Assembly: GCF_002860285.1 (NCBI RefSeq)
Contig: NZ_PGVF01000014.1
Coordinates: 248,001 to 312,000 of the forward strand
DNA from: Bacillus sp. M6-12
Lineage (GTDB): Bacteria; Bacillota; Bacilli; Bacillales; DSM-1321
Reading direction: 5' to 3'
DNA length: 64,000 bases
Positions 1 to 9,081 of the stretch are shown here, in pieces (position 1 is the first letter of the stretch; every line of letters starts with the position of its first letter). The notes beneath the pieces were generated by a model. That model had not been told where the DNA came from. It did no database searches and was given only the letters and a program-made list of their open reading frames with translations. Made by a program: the position numbers and the translations under genes.

Positions 1-245
1 TGGGAGCTAATAAATCTCCTTTCTATCGTATCGTAGTTGCAGATTCTCGTTCACCGCGTGACGGCCGTTTCATTGAAACAGTTGGAACATACAATCCGGT
101 TGCTCAGCCAGCACAGGTTGAAATCAACGAAGAATTAGCTCTTAAATGGCTGTCAGACGGCGCAAAGCCATCTGATACAGTACGTAACCTGTTCTCGAAA
201 CAAGGCATCATGGAAAAATTCCATAATGCTAAAAACAGCAAGTAA
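1..245 (+). CDS. rpsP: 30S ribosomal protein S16 (C-terminal part)
   Basis: The window opens inside this gene. Reading from base 3 gives about 80 residues ending at TAA 243-245, including [20 protein letters not shown], which is typical of bacterial S16. Only about ten N-terminal residues should be missing. S16 binds 16S rRNA early in assembly of the small subunit. It is followed after 11 bases by khpA, as in the Bacillus ffh-rpsP-ylqC-ylqD-rimM-trmD cluster, so the two are probably co-transcribed from a promoter outside the window. Identity is clear from sequence and synteny. Confidence 0.97.
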   Translation, partial: GANKSPFYRIVVADSRSPRDGRFIETVGTYNPVAQPAQVEINEELALKWLSDGAKPSDTVRNLFSKQGIMEKFHNAKNSK

Positions 246-256
246 TCGGATTCCCA

Positions 257-487
257 ATGAAAGAATTAATTGAAGCGATTGTCACGCCCCTCGTTGAATA
301 TCCTGATGAAGTTCAAGTAACATCAAAGGACGAGGATGACCGCGTCACCTATTATCTCGCAGTGAACAAAGAAGATATGGGAAAGGTTATCGGAAAGCAG
401 GGCCGTGTTGCCAAGGCGATTCGGACTGTGGTTTATGCAGCTGGAGCATCGCAACATAAGAAAATCTATTTGGAGATTTCCGAATAA
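257..487 (+). CDS. khpA: KhpA family RNA-binding KH-domain protein (YlqC)
   Basis: 76 residues, the usual length of YlqC/KhpA. A single KH domain spans most of the protein, with the RNA-binding GxxG loop seen as GKQG in MGKVIGKQGRVAKAIRT. In streptococci KhpA pairs with KhpB/EloR to bind RNA and influence cell elongation; that this holds here is inferred from the family. No good Shine-Dalgarno sequence precedes the ATG, and the gene starts 11 bases after rpsP, so translation is probably coupled to rpsP. An intrinsic terminator follows at once. Confidence 0.95.
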   Translation: MKELIEAIVTPLVEYPDEVQVTSKDEDDRVTYYLAVNKEDMGKVIGKQGRVAKAIRTVVYAAGASQHKKIYLEISE

Positions 488-514
488 GGGAGGGCATATA
501 ACCCTCCTTTTTTT
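488..514 (+). terminator. intrinsic terminator after khpA
   Basis: A GGAGGG (489-494) / CCCTCC (502-507) stem with a seven-base loop is followed by a run of seven T. It would end at least part of the rpsP-khpA transcript before ylqD. Confidence 0.85.
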
Positions 515-632
515 GTACATTTAATGAATACCCCCTCAGTTGCTCATACTATAATTAATTTTTGAGTACTGGTATGGGGCATTTTACATATTGATAGAGA
601 AAAGTTTGATAACATATTAGGGGGGCGCTGGA

Positions 633-1019
633 ATGAAAATACTCCAAACCGTTGTAGTGCATCAGGTGTTAACGGAAACCAGCAAGAATCAACTCCTTGA
701 AAAGTATAAAAGCAAACAGGACCAGCTTCAGAAGGAAGGCGACCAGCTTCGTTTCGAGCTGAAAAAGCTGGAAAAAACCAAGAAATTTCAGCCAACGAGC
801 CTTAAAGCACATTTTGAAAAGGAAATTAACAAACGGCAGGAAAAAGTAAAGCTGCTGGATTTTCAAATAGAACAGCTGTACATATTGCCGGTTGGAAGCG
901 AGCTGAAGGAACGTGAGGTTCAGGCGCTTGTGGAAGTGGAGATAGGCTCTGATTGGGAGGAGCTTGTCCAAACTAAAACAATCATCGTGAAAGACGGCAT
1001 AGTATCTGAAATTCGATAG
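633..1019 (+). CDS. ylqD: YlqD family coiled-coil protein of unknown function
   Basis: 128 residues starting at an ATG behind an AGGGGGG ribosome binding site at 619-625. The N-terminal segment is a short hydrophobic beta-like stretch ([13 protein letters not shown]). Residues 20-80 are strongly charged and heptad-like (many E, K and Q with spaced L), indicating a coiled coil. The C-terminus is a small acidic/hydrophobic domain. The position between khpA and rimM matches B. subtilis ylqD. No function is assigned; synteny suggests a link with ribosome or RNA maturation, but that is inference. A TATAAT at 550-555 could serve a promoter, but I see no convincing -35 box. Confidence 0.9.
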   Translation: MKILQTVVVHQVLTETSKNQLLEKYKSKQDQLQKEGDQLRFELKKLEKTKKFQPTSLKAHFEKEINKRQEKVKLLDFQIEQLYILPVGSELKEREVQALVEVEIGSDWEELVQTKTIIVKDGIVSEIR

Positions 1020-1030
1020 AGGTGACAACA

Positions 1031-1549
1031 ATGGAAAAGTGGTTTAACGTTGGGAAAATTGTTAATACTCATGGTATTAAGGGAGAAGTAAGGGTCATTT
1101 CCAGAACTGATTTTGCCGAGGAAAGGTACAAGCTTGGAAATACATTATTTCTTTTTTGGGATGAAAAGGACGAACCGTTGGAGTTAACGATTAAAACTCA
1201 CCGCAAGCACAAGAATTTTGATTTGTTGTCGTTCGAGGGTTTCAACAATGTTAATGAGGTGGAACGCCTTAGGGACGGATTGCTCAAAGTACCTGAATCG
1301 CAGCTTGGGGAGCTGGAAGAAGGAGAATTTTATTTCCATGAAATCATTGGCTGTACAGTTTATACTGACTCAGGTGATGAAATCGGAAGTATCCGTGAGG
1401 TACTGGCCCCCGGTGCTAACGATGTCTGGGTGATCAAGGGAAAAAAGGGCAAGGATATTCTGATTCCATATATTAAGGAGATTGTTTTAGACGTGAATAT
1501 TGCTGAAAAGAAAATTGTCATTTTCCCGATGGAGGGGCTGCTTGAATGA
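1031..1549 (+). CDS. rimM: ribosome maturation factor RimM
   Basis: 172 residues. RimM binds S19 and helps process and assemble the head of the 30S subunit. The N-terminal RimM beta-barrel begins [19 protein letters not shown] (about 3-85), and the C-terminal PRC-barrel domain includes [14 protein letters not shown] and the ending PYIKEIV...VDGL-like FPMEGLLE. An in-frame GTG lies at 1022, but it sits inside the AGAGGTG ribosome binding site (1018-1024); the ATG at 1031 has normal spacing and gives the usual N-terminus. The end overlaps trmD by four bases, implying translational coupling. Confidence 0.96.
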   Translation: MEKWFNVGKIVNTHGIKGEVRVISRTDFAEERYKLGNTLFLFWDEKDEPLELTIKTHRKHKNFDLLSFEGFNNVNEVERLRDGLLKVPESQLGELEEGEFYFHEIIGCTVYTDSGDEIGSIREVLAPGANDVWVIKGKKGKDILIPYIKEIVLDVNIAEKKIVIFPMEGLLE

Positions 1550-2283
1550 TGAAGATCGACATCCTTTCGATATTCCCGGAAATGTTCGCAGGGGTTTTAG
1601 GAGCTTCAATCCTGAAAAAAGCAGAGGAAAAGGGTGCTGTTTCCTATCGGGTGACCAACTTCCGTGACTACGCCGACAATAAACACCAAACTGTCGATGA
1701 TTATCCGTATGGCGGAGGAGCAGGAATGGTTTTGAAGCCGCAGCCGATTTTTGATGCCGTTTCTTCCCTGTCGGAAGGGAATGTGAAAAAGCCCCGGGTC
1801 GTCCTTCTTTGCCCGCAAGGGGAACGTTATTCCCAGGCAAAAGCTGAAGAACTCGCCAAAGAGGACCATCTAATTTTTATTTGCGGGCATTATGAAGGCT
1901 ATGATGAGCGGATCCGGGAGCATCTTATCACCGATGAAATCTCTATTGGAGACTATGTGCTGACAGGCGGTGAGCTCGGTGCTATGGTTATTGTCGACAG
2001 TGTAGTCCGGCTTCTGCCCGATGTTCTTGGCAATGAGGAATCGCACCAGAAGGATTCATATTCTTCCGGTTTGCTTGAGCATCCCCATTATACACGTCCT
2101 GCGGATTTTCGCGGGATGAAGGTGCCGGAAACATTAACCTCAGGCAACCACAGCAAAATAGAGGAATGGCGGATTAAAGAGTCCCTCAGGAGAACCTGGA
2201 AGCGGCGCCCTGACCTGCTTGAGGCATATACACTCACCGACCTGGAAGCAAAGCTGCTGGATGAACTGAAAAAAGAAGAATAA
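1546..2283 (+). CDS. trmD: tRNA (guanine-37-N1)-methyltransferase TrmD
   Basis: 245 residues, normal for TrmD. It makes m1G37 next to the anticodon using S-adenosylmethionine and so prevents +1 frameshifting. Family signatures are visible: the N-terminal [13 protein letters not shown], the glycine-rich [13 protein letters not shown], and the knotted SAM-binding core [11 protein letters not shown] and [15 protein letters not shown]. Two adjacent ATG codons (1546 and 1549) are possible; the ribosome binding site GGAGGGG (1531-1537) lies inside rimM. It is coupled to rimM and followed by rplS, the classic rimM-trmD-rplS order. Confidence 0.97.
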   Translation: MMKIDILSIFPEMFAGVLGASILKKAEEKGAVSYRVTNFRDYADNKHQTVDDYPYGGGAGMVLKPQPIFDAVSSLSEGNVKKPRVVLLCPQGERYSQAKAEELAKEDHLIFICGHYEGYDERIREHLITDEISIGDYVLTGGELGAMVIVDSVVRLLPDVLGNEESHQKDSYSSGLLEHPHYTRPADFRGMKVPETLTSGNHSKIEEWRIKESLRRTWKRRPDLLEAYTLTDLEAKLLDELKKEE

Positions 2284-2289
2284 ACTCTA

Positions 2290-2318
2290 TTGCAACAGCC
2301 TTCTCAATATGGTAAAAT
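2290..2318 (+). promoter_or_regulatory. sigma-A promoter for rplS
   Basis: A TTGCAA -35 box (2290-2295) is separated by 17 bases from TAAAAT (2313-2318), which has an upstream TG-N extension at 2310-2312. The start site would be near 2325, giving a leader of about 90 bases before rplS. Confidence 0.7.
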
Positions 2319-2324
2319 GTTTTT

Positions 2325-2400
2325 TGTGACTTGGGCTGAAATCCAAGTCCTATAACGATGTTCCGCTGCAATGACATAATAGCATATGTAAGAGCATCCG
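2325..2400 (+). promoter_or_regulatory. structured rplS 5' leader (L19 leader-like)
   Basis: The predicted leader opens with a hairpin, GACTTGG (2328-2334) against CCAAGTC (2343-2349), and further bases before the GGAGGAG ribosome binding site can pair. A conserved L19 leader motif upstream of rplS is known in Bacillales and is thought to serve autoregulation by L19. I assign this by position and the hairpin, not by a covariance search. Confidence 0.55.
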
Positions 2401-2416
2401 GGAGGAGTAGAAAAAG

Positions 2417-2761
2417 ATGAGCAATTTAATTCAAGAAATTACAAAAGAACAGCTTCGCAGTGATCTACCTGCATTTCGCCCTGGTGACACAGTACGTGTT
2501 CACGTTAAGGTAATTGAAGGTACTCGCGAACGTATCCAGGTGTTCGAAGGCGTTGTTATCAAGCGCCGTGGCGGCGGAATCAGCGAAACTTTCACTGTGC
2601 GTAAGATATCTTACGGCGTTGGAGTAGAGCGTACATTCCCAGTTCACACACCTAAAATTGCAACACTTGAAGTTGTACGCCGCGGTAAAGTACGCCGTGC
2701 TAAGCTTTACTACCTGCGTAACCTTCGCGGTAAAAAAGCACGTATTAAAGAAATTCGCTAA
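2417..2761 (+). CDS. rplS: 50S ribosomal protein L19
   Basis: 114 residues, standard for L19, which sits at the 30S-50S interface. Diagnostic stretches are [20 protein letters not shown], the glycine-rich [19 protein letters not shown], and the basic C-terminus [17 protein letters not shown]. The codon use is that of a highly expressed gene. It has its own promoter and leader and is followed by a strong terminator, so it can be expressed separately from rimM-trmD. Confidence 0.98.
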   Translation: MSNLIQEITKEQLRSDLPAFRPGDTVRVHVKVIEGTRERIQVFEGVVIKRRGGGISETFTVRKISYGVGVERTFPVHTPKIATLEVVRRGKVRRAKLYYLRNLRGKKARIKEIR

Positions 2762-2820
2762 TCATTCCTTTTCGATTACTGCTGTAAACGAACAGGAAAG
2801 ATGCAACGATATTGGTAAAA

Positions 2821-2848
2821 AAGGAGCTTGTCCGCAAGCTCCTTTTTT
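2821..2848 (+). terminator. intrinsic terminator after rplS
   Basis: A perfect 10-bp stem, AAGGAGCTTG (2821-2830) against CAAGCTCCTT (2835-2844), with a four-base loop and a T run. Confidence 0.93.
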
Positions 2849-2943
2849 CACTTTAAGCGGGCTGATTTTAAAAAGGATTTATTGCTTTATAATTGTGAAA
2901 TAACAATGTAAGATAAAAGTAACTTGTTTAGAGGGTGATAACA

Positions 2944-3513
2944 TTGACAGAAATTACAGAGAAAAAGAAAAAAAATGAATTTTGGGAATGGTCAAAGGCG
3001 TTGATTATTGCCATCCTTCTTGCGGCTGTTATTAGATATTTCTTATTTGCCCCTATTGTAGTAGACGGGGAATCAATGATGCCGACTCTTCATGATCAAG
3101 ATCGTATGATAGTTAATAAAATTGGATATAATTTAGGCAAACCGGAGCGATTCGACATTATCGTATTCCACGCACCTGAGGAAAAGGATTACATAAAACG
3201 TGTAATTGGTCTTCCGGGTGACCGGATTGAATATAAGGATGACACGCTGTATGTAAATGGCAAAGCATACGACGAACCGTACCTTGATAAGTATAAAGAG
3301 CAGTTTTTTGACGGTCCTCTTACTGATCCATTTAAACTTGAGGATACCGCAGTTGGAAAACAAACGGTTCCAAAGGGATGTTTATTTGTAATGGGCGACA
3401 ACAGAAGGTACAGCAAGGACAGCCGCCATATCGGTGCGGTCTCCATGAAAAAGGTGCTGGGTGAAACCAACATGGTTTATTGGCCTGTTGAAGATTTGCG
3501 ACTTGTAGAATAG
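2944..3513 (+). CDS. sipS: type I signal peptidase (SipS/LepB family)
   Basis: 189 residues. It cleaves signal peptides from exported proteins at the outer face of the membrane. One N-terminal membrane segment (about 19-36) is followed by the catalytic Ser44 in GESMMPTL, the catalytic Lys85 in YIKRVIGLPGD, and the C-terminal GDNRRYSKDSR box. The likely start is TTG 2944, 6-7 bases after AGAGGGTG (2930-2937); an upstream in-frame GTG at 2935 lies inside that site. In B. subtilis a signal peptidase gene is not at this exact spot, but in many Bacillaceae lepB stands between rplS and rbgA. Which Sip paralogue it is cannot be decided. Confidence 0.93.
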   Translation: MTEITEKKKKNEFWEWSKALIIAILLAAVIRYFLFAPIVVDGESMMPTLHDQDRMIVNKIGYNLGKPERFDIIVFHAPEEKDYIKRVIGLPGDRIEYKDDTLYVNGKAYDEPYLDKYKEQFFDGPLTDPFKLEDTAVGKQTVPKGCLFVMGDNRRYSKDSRHIGAVSMKKVLGETNMVYWPVEDLRLVE

Positions 3514-3528
3514 AAAGGGCGAAGACGC

Positions 3529-4395
3529 TTGACAATACAATGGTTCCCGGGGCATATGGCGAAGGCCCGCAGGGAGGTTACTGAGAAATTAAAGCTCATT
3601 GATATCATTTTTGAATTGGTGGATGCCAGGATTCCTGCGTCCTCCAGAAACCCGATGATCGATGAAATCATTCAGCATAAACCTCGGCTGATTCTTTTAA
3701 ACAAAGCAGATATGGCTGATGCGTCAAAAACTAAACAATGGCTGGACTATTATGCGTCCCAGGGAATTAAGGCGATTGCAATTAATTCCCATGAAGGGAC
3801 CGGGCTTACTAAAATTTCGGCTGCTGCCAAAGAACTGCTTAAGGAAAAGTTCGATAGGATGAAAGCAAAGGGAATAAAGCCAAGAGCCATTCGAGCCATG
3901 ATAGTTGGCATTCCGAACGTCGGAAAATCAACCCTGATAAACCGTCTGGCCAAAAAGAATATTGCAAAAACAGGCAACATGCCTGGCGTAACGAAGGCCC
4001 AGCAATGGATTAAGGTTGGCAAAGAGCTCGAATTGCTGGATACGCCTGGGATTCTCTGGCCGAAGTTCGAGGACCAGGAGGTTGGCTTAAAGCTGGCACT
4101 TACCGGAGCGATTAAAGACACCCTCTTAAATCTTCATGACATTTCCCTATACGCAATAAGGTTCCTGGAAAGGGAATACCCTGAACGCTTGCTTAAAAGG
4201 TACGGCATAAATGAAATACCGGAAGAAATTGTTGAGCTTTTTGATAAAATTGGCACATTTCGCGGATGCCTGACGAGCGGTGCTATGGTCGATTATGATA
4301 AAACGGCTGAATTGATTGTAAGGGAAGTACGCTCGGGAAAAATGGGCCCTCTTACATTTGAGGTTCCCGAACATATCCAAGCGGAAGAGAAATGA
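3529..4395 (+). CDS. rbgA: ribosome biogenesis GTPase RbgA (YlqF)
   Basis: 288 residues. RbgA is an essential GTPase needed for late 50S assembly (incorporation of L16, L27 and L36 in B. subtilis). The circularly permuted motif order is visible: the G4 motif NKAD at about 58-61 precedes the P-loop GIPNVGKST at about 127 and the G3 motif DTPG. The C-terminal ANTAR-like domain binds rRNA. The N-terminal [13 protein letters not shown] is diagnostic. The start is a TTG behind AGAAAGGG, 15 bases after the signal peptidase gene. Confidence 0.97.
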   Translation: MTIQWFPGHMAKARREVTEKLKLIDIIFELVDARIPASSRNPMIDEIIQHKPRLILLNKADMADASKTKQWLDYYASQGIKAIAINSHEGTGLTKISAAAKELLKEKFDRMKAKGIKPRAIRAMIVGIPNVGKSTLINRLAKKNIAKTGNMPGVTKAQQWIKVGKELELLDTPGILWPKFEDQEVGLKLALTGAIKDTLLNLHDISLYAIRFLEREYPERLLKRYGINEIPEEIVELFDKIGTFRGCLTSGAMVDYDKTAELIVREVRSGKMGPLTFEVPEHIQAEEK

Positions 4396-4420
4396 AGCTC
4401 CTTTTTGGGGCTTTATTTTT
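4395..4420 (+). terminator. likely intrinsic terminator after rbgA
   Basis: AAGCTCC (4395-4401) pairs with GGGGCTT (4407-4413) around a T5 loop, followed by TATTTTTTG. The first base overlaps the rbgA stop codon. Confidence 0.65.
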
Positions 4421-4459
4421 TGTATAAAACACCGATAAAAGGAATACGGAGAGAATAAT

Positions 4460-5242
4460 ATGAAGGCTGAGTTAAGTATTAAAGAAATTTCCGCCATGCT
4501 GGCAAATGTTTCTTTACCCAGCGATCCTTTTTTTCTTGAATGTACGAAGGATAAGCGGAAAGGTGTACAGGAATTGGTCCAAAAGTGGAACCGGCAGCAT
4601 GATAAAGTACGATTGGAAAAAGAACGGTTTGAAACGATGTTGTTCTATGAAAATGAGTTAAGGACACAGGGTTTTCAATACATATCAGGAATAGATGAGG
4701 CCGGCAGGGGTCCCTTGGCTGGTCCTGTAGTGGCTTCGGCTGTCATTCTTCCTCAAGACTTTTACCTTCCGGGCTTAAACGATTCGAAGCAGCTGACGGA
4801 AGTTCAGAAGAATAAATTTTATGAAATAATCAGAACAGAAGCATTAGGAATGGGAATCGGAATATTAAACAGCGAAGAAATTGACCGTTATAACATTTAC
4901 CAGGCTTCGAAAAAAGCAATGCTGGCTTCAATTGCAGGGTTAAGCATATCACCTGATTACCTGCTCATAGATGCGATGGAGCTGGATGTTCCAATGCCTC
5001 AGAAAAGCCTGATTAAAGGTGATGCAAAATCCATTTCCATAGCAGCTGCCTCGGTTATTGCAAAAGTAACAAGGGACAGGATGATGAAGGAATATGCAAA
5101 GAAGTATCCTCAATATGGTTTTGAAAAAAACATGGGTTACGGTACGCCGCATCATCTTGAAGCATTGAAGAAGTACGGGCCTTGCCCATGGCATAGAATG
5201 AGCTTTGCACCGGTAGCTGATTCGGTGAAAACTCAATTGTAA
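4460..5242 (+). CDS. rnhB: ribonuclease HII
   Basis: 260 residues. It cuts the RNA strand of RNA-DNA hybrids and single ribonucleotides in DNA. The catalytic motif GIDEAGRGPLAGPVVAS (Asp79, Glu80) and the later LLIDAMELD supply metal-binding acids; SIAAASVIAKVTRDRMM and GYGTPHHLEAL complete the fold. The roughly 70-residue N-terminal extension before the core is normal for Bacillus RNase HII. The ATG follows GGAGAGAA. It is followed after 15 bases by ylqG. Confidence 0.97.
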   Translation: MKAELSIKEISAMLANVSLPSDPFFLECTKDKRKGVQELVQKWNRQHDKVRLEKERFETMLFYENELRTQGFQYISGIDEAGRGPLAGPVVASAVILPQDFYLPGLNDSKQLTEVQKNKFYEIIRTEALGMGIGILNSEEIDRYNIYQASKKAMLASIAGLSISPDYLLIDAMELDVPMPQKSLIKGDAKSISIAAASVIAKVTRDRMMKEYAKKYPQYGFEKNMGYGTPHHLEALKKYGPCPWHRMSFAPVADSVKTQL

Positions 5243-5257
5243 AAAAGGAGTGACAAT

Positions 5258-7315
5258 ATGCAGCTAGCCAATGGTATCCAGCTGAACCTCCAGCCAAACA
5301 GTTCTCAGAAAGATATTTCTTTTCGGAGCGGCCAGATCATCTACGGAAAAGTGTATAAGATATATCCCAATCAAACAGCAGAGGTTCAAATCGGCGGTAC
5401 TAGGATCACAGCAGCCTTGGATGCACCATTGCAGGCCGGGGAAAAATACTGGCTGCAGGTGCAGCCGGGAGAGGGAACAATCAGGCTCAAGCTATTGCCT
5501 TTGCCATCAAGACAGGAGGCAGCTTCGCTTAAAACAGCAGCCGATCAGCTGATCAGCCACCTTGGTATGCCGCAAAATAAAGAATCGCTGGATCTCGCAC
5601 GTTTTTTGCTAAGAAACCAGCTCCCTATTACAAAAGATACGTTCCAGGCTGCCTTAGACTGGATTAAAGCATCGGATGCCTCGATTCAGCAGGGGATGAA
5701 CACGGTTAAGACCATGCATCTTCAAGGACTTCCATTTATTAAAGATGTTTTTCAGGCTCTCCTTTCGATTGAAAAGGGACAGCCATTCCATACATTACTG
5801 GCAGGACTTGTGGAGCAGCTCAATAAAAGCGGGGAGCCGACAGAAACCGCCCTTCAGATTAGAAAATTAATCGGGGAGCAGCTTCAGCCGGAAAAAAGCC
5901 AAATCGGTTCAAAGGCTTTTCGTAGTCTCATTCATGCATGGGCGAGCGAAAATGCGCCATTGGTCCAGCAGCAATCAGCTTACCGGATTCTTCAGACTGC
6001 GGGTATTATTGATAAAAATATCACTGAATTAGAGTTTGCAGAAAGTCTGATTCAAAAAGCCCATGTTTTTTCTTCAGGGACAAAACAAAGTTCACGTGTA
6101 GCACAAGGACTTGCCCTTATTGCCCAATACATGCATGCTATCAAACAAAATAACCAGTCCTTGGCTAATCAGGCCCTGGAAGCGTTCAGGCAGCTGCTGA
6201 ATGAAGCCGGGAATCCGAATAGTGATGCAGCTCAATCAAGTGGAGGAGTTATTGGGAAGCCGCTTATTGAGCCGGATAATGGGGAAGTTATCATGACTCC
6301 GGCCCATGGCTTACCAAGGCCGGAGGGTAAGGCTGCCACCGCAGGACAGCCAATTGGGGGCGCTGGTGCCTTACAGGCTGATCAGGTTATAAGGATGGTT
6401 AAACAACTTATTATAGCGTGCACAGCGGCCTATAAAGGCACATCGGCATCCATAGCCGACCAGGGTCAGGCTTTGGATCAGCTGGAAACTATGTTTGCCA
6501 GTTTACATGGGCGGGAAACCATCTCAAAGGTCATAGAAGACCTTGCGGATATGCTTGTAAATCACTCAAAACCAGCTGCAAGGGAAAATGGTATCGCTTC
6601 TATGGCCCTTCAGGACAGAGAGCTGCTGAAAGCTCTGGCTGATGCAGAGTGGAGGAATACTGATTATTCAAAAGGGACATATGTCAGTGAATTTATTCAA
6701 AAGCTCTCGAAATCGCTTGGATTAAATCTGGAAAGCTATCTTGCAGCCTCCTTCGGCAAGGAGGAAAATGCTTCTTCAGAGGATTTACTTTCCCTAAAGC
6801 CTATGCTGTTAAAGCTGTTGAATGAAAATCAGCCGATGACAGTTAAAGAGGCTGCTGAGCAGGTGCTTCACCGCATAACAGCCCAGCAGCTGCTTTCAAA
6901 TGATGCAGGACCGCTTCAAAACCTGGTTATGCAGATACCGCTTACAATGGCAAATCACCGTACAGATTTAACACTTCAATGGAGCGGCAGGAAAAAGAGC
7001 GATGGAACAATTGATCCAGGCTATTGCCGGATCTTATTTTACCTTAAATTGGCCCAGATTAAAGAAACAGTGATTGATATGCAAATCCAGAATAAAGTAA
7101 TCAAGGTAACAGTATATAATGAGGCTGCGGACCAGCTAAAGCCCTTATCGAATGCATTCCTTCCATTGCTTAAAAGGAATGTGGAGGAGATGGGCTATAA
7201 GCTTTCATCAGTAGGATTTGAATCGGAAGCTACCCGAAAGAATCCAGTCAGCAGGCAGCCATCGCCCCTTTCTATCCATTCCGATTCGTATAGTGGAGTT
7301 GACCTGAGAATATGA
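5258..7315 (+). CDS. ylqG: YlqG: large protein with FliK-like C-terminal domain
   Basis: 685 residues; the N-terminus begins MQLANGIQLNLQPNSSQ, and the middle is long, alanine/glutamine-rich and without membrane segments. The last ~120 residues (PLTMANHRTDLTLQWSGRKK..., RILFYLKLAQIKETVIDMQI, NAFLPLLKRNVEEMGYKLSS) read like the C-terminal core domain of flagellar hook-length regulator FliK. This is my reading, not a profile search. The stop overlaps ylqH by four bases. A FliK-like protein coupled to an FlhB-tail-like protein outside fla/che suggests interaction with export-gate substrate switching, but no function is established. Confidence 0.85.
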   Translation: MQLANGIQLNLQPNSSQKDISFRSGQIIYGKVYKIYPNQTAEVQIGGTRITAALDAPLQAGEKYWLQVQPGEGTIRLKLLPLPSRQEAASLKTAADQLISHLGMPQNKESLDLARFLLRNQLPITKDTFQAALDWIKASDASIQQGMNTVKTMHLQGLPFIKDVFQALLSIEKGQPFHTLLAGLVEQLNKSGEPTETALQIRKLIGEQLQPEKSQIGSKAFRSLIHAWASENAPLVQQQSAYRILQTAGIIDKNITELEFAESLIQKAHVFSSGTKQSSRVAQGLALIAQYMHAIKQNNQSLANQALEAFRQLLNEAGNPNSDAAQSSGGVIGKPLIEPDNGEVIMTPAHGLPRPEGKAATAGQPIGGAGALQADQVIRMVKQLIIACTAAYKGTSASIADQGQALDQLETMFASLHGRETISKVIEDLADMLVNHSKPAARENGIASMALQDRELLKALADAEWRNTDYSKGTYVSEFIQKLSKSLGLNLESYLAASFGKEENASSEDLLSLKPMLLKLLNENQPMTVKEAAEQVLHRITAQQLLSNDAGPLQNLVMQIPLTMANHRTDLTLQWSGRKKSDGTIDPGYCRILFYLKLAQIKETVIDMQIQNKVIKVTVYNEAADQLKPLSNAFLPLLKRNVEEMGYKLSSVGFESEATRKNPVSRQPSPLSIHSDSYSGVDLRI

Positions 7316-7584
7316 AGGAACCAAAAAGAAAAGAAGCAGTTGCCTTATCCTATCAGCAGGACAAGGACAGTGCTCCAAGAGTCTCTGCAAAAGGAAAAGG
7401 TATTATTGCCGAAAATATTCTCCTGACCGCAAAAGAACATAACATACCAATCCAGGAAGATCCTTCCCTTACCGAGCTCCTTGGAAAGCTGGACATTAAT
7501 ACGGCGATACCTGAAGAGTTATATCAGGTAGTAGCCGAAGTTTTTGCCTTTATTTATAAGATTGATAAAGAAGTAAAGAGTTAA
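7312..7584 (+). CDS. ylqH: YlqH: FlhB cytoplasmic-domain-like protein
   Basis: 90 residues resembling the FlhB C-terminal domain: VALSYQQDKDSAPRVSAKGK parallels IALKYDESKLEAPYVVAKGV of FlhB in this window, and TAIPEELYQVVAEVFAFIYK parallels QAIPEEFFKAVAEILAFVYK. It lacks the NPTH autocleavage motif and the N-terminal membrane segments, so it looks like only the post-cleavage half of FlhB. It is translationally coupled to ylqG. Small FlhB-like proteins such as FlhX partly substitute for the FlhB tail in some bacteria; whether YlqH does so is unknown. Confidence 0.9.
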   Translation: MKEPKRKEAVALSYQQDKDSAPRVSAKGKGIIAENILLTAKEHNIPIQEDPSLTELLGKLDINTAIPEELYQVVAEVFAFIYKIDKEVKS

Positions 7585-7656
7585 AGCTTTTTCTTATGCT
7601 GCCCGCTGTTTGCCCTTTTTATATTAATGTGAATATAATAATAGAACAATAGCAAT

Positions 7657-7689
7657 CCCCCTGTTAAAAAGGCCGCAGGGGGACTTTTT
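7657..7689 (+). terminator. intrinsic terminator after ylqH
   Basis: CCCCCTG (7657-7663) pairs with CAGGGGG (7676-7682) around a 12-base loop, followed by ACTTTTTAA. The rest of the gap to sucC (7690-7902) is AT-rich and holds the sucC promoter and cre site; I see no gene. Confidence 0.8.
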
Positions 7690-7733
7690 AATTCGAAATA
7701 TATAAATTATTAAAAGTATTTATAGTCTAATAG

Positions 7734-7762
7734 TAGACAACCATTTTTAGTTTTAATACAAT
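7734..7762 (+). promoter_or_regulatory. sigma-A promoter for sucCD
   Basis: TAGACA (7734-7739) and TACAAT (7757-7762) are each one base from consensus and are separated by exactly 17 bases. The start site would be near 7769, leaving a leader of about 130 bases before sucC. Confidence 0.7.
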
Positions 7763-7775
7763 GAAAGCGCAGTCT
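7761..7775 (+). promoter_or_regulatory. CcpA cre site over the sucC start site
   Basis: The 15 bases match the degenerate catabolite-response element consensus WTGNAANCGNWNNCW at every fixed position. The site overlaps the end of the -10 box and the predicted start site, where CcpA binding would block RNA polymerase. Carbon catabolite repression of TCA-cycle genes makes biological sense; binding itself is inferred. Confidence 0.65.
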
Positions 7776-7902
7776 ATTATTATCATCGCCAGCAATACAT
7801 TGTTAAAAGCTGAGCGAACTGGAAAAACAAGGGGAAATCATTAGAATTCCGTGATTTGCCATGTTTTTTTCTATGAGGGATAGTTGATAAGGAGGATGGG
7901 AA

Positions 7903-9063
7903 ATGAATATCCATGAGTATCAAGGAAAAGAAATCCTCAGAAACTATGGGGTTGCGGTTCCAAACGGCCGTGTTGCATTTACTGTGGACGAAGCAGTAGA
8001 GGCCGCTAAGGAACTGGGTACTGATGTTGTTGTCGTAAAGGCACAAATCCATGCAGGCGGCCGCGGTAAAGCCGGTGGCGTTAAGGTTGCAAAGAACCTG
8101 GATGAAGCACGTACATATGCAGATGAAATTCTTGGAAAAACGCTTGTAACTCACCAGACGGGCCCAGAGGGCAAAGAGGTAAAGCGCTTACTGATAGAAG
8201 AAGGCTGTGACATTAAGAAAGAATATTATATCGGCCTAGTGCTGGACCGTGCTACATCCCGTGTCGTTCTTATGGCTTCTGAAGAAGGCGGAACTGAGAT
8301 TGAGGAAGTAGCAGAAAAAACACCGGAAAAGATTTTCAAAGAAGTCATTGATCCGGTTGTCGGCCTTACAGGCTATCAAGCTAGAAGAATCGCTTTTAAT
8401 ATCAATATTCCAAAAGAGCTTGTAAATAAAGCTGTTAAGTTCATGACAGGGCTTTATACAGCATTCGTAGAAAAGGATTGTTCTATCGCCGAAATTAACC
8501 CGCTGGTCGTAACTGGTGATGGAAATGTTATGGCATTGGATGCAAAGCTTAACTTTGATTCCAATGCATTATACCGCCATAAGGATATTTTGGAATACCG
8601 CGACCTTGAAGAAGAGGATGCAAAAGAAATCGAAGCATCAAAATATGATCTCAGCTATATTTCCCTTGATGGAAATATCGGTTGTATGGTTAATGGTGCA
8701 GGGCTAGCGATGGCTACTATGGACATCATCAAGCATTATGGCGGGGATCCCGCAAACTTCCTGGATGTTGGGGGCGGTGCAACTGCTGAGAAGGTTACTG
8801 AAGCATTCAAGATCATTCTTTCCGATGAAAATGTAAAAGGAATATTCGTTAACATCTTTGGAGGCATCATGAAGTGCGACATTATCGCAACTGGCGTAGT
8901 AGAGGCCGCTAAGCAGCTTGGTCTGGAAGTTCCGTTAGTAGTTCGCCTTGAAGGAACGAATGTTGACCTAGGAAAGCAGATTTTAAAAGAGTCTGGATTA
9001 AATATTACGGCTGCAGAATCTATGGCAGACGGTGCACAAAAAATCGTAGAGCTAGTAGGATAA
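7903..9063 (+). CDS. sucC: succinyl-CoA synthetase beta subunit (ADP-forming)
   Basis: 386 residues, the family norm. With SucD it converts succinyl-CoA, ADP and phosphate to succinate, CoA and ATP in the TCA cycle. An ATP-grasp domain fills the first ~240 residues ([44 protein letters not shown]), and a CoA-ligase domain follows with [18 protein letters not shown] and [11 protein letters not shown]. The ATG follows GGAGGATGGG. It is 18 bases from sucD, forming a two-gene operon. Confidence 0.98.
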   Translation: MNIHEYQGKEILRNYGVAVPNGRVAFTVDEAVEAAKELGTDVVVVKAQIHAGGRGKAGGVKVAKNLDEARTYADEILGKTLVTHQTGPEGKEVKRLLIEEGCDIKKEYYIGLVLDRATSRVVLMASEEGGTEIEEVAEKTPEKIFKEVIDPVVGLTGYQARRIAFNINIPKELVNKAVKFMTGLYTAFVEKDCSIAEINPLVVTGDGNVMALDAKLNFDSNALYRHKDILEYRDLEEEDAKEIEASKYDLSYISLDGNIGCMVNGAGLAMATMDIIKHYGGDPANFLDVGGGATAEKVTEAFKIILSDENVKGIFVNIFGGIMKCDIIATGVVEAAKQLGLEVPLVVRLEGTNVDLGKQILKESGLNITAAESMADGAQKIVELVG

Positions 9064-9081
9064 TAGGCAGGGGGGACCAAA

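Noticed and set aside
591..619. Promoter TTGATA-17-ATATTA before ylqD
   Set aside because: Its start site would fall inside the ylqD ribosome binding site, leaving no room for translation initiation.
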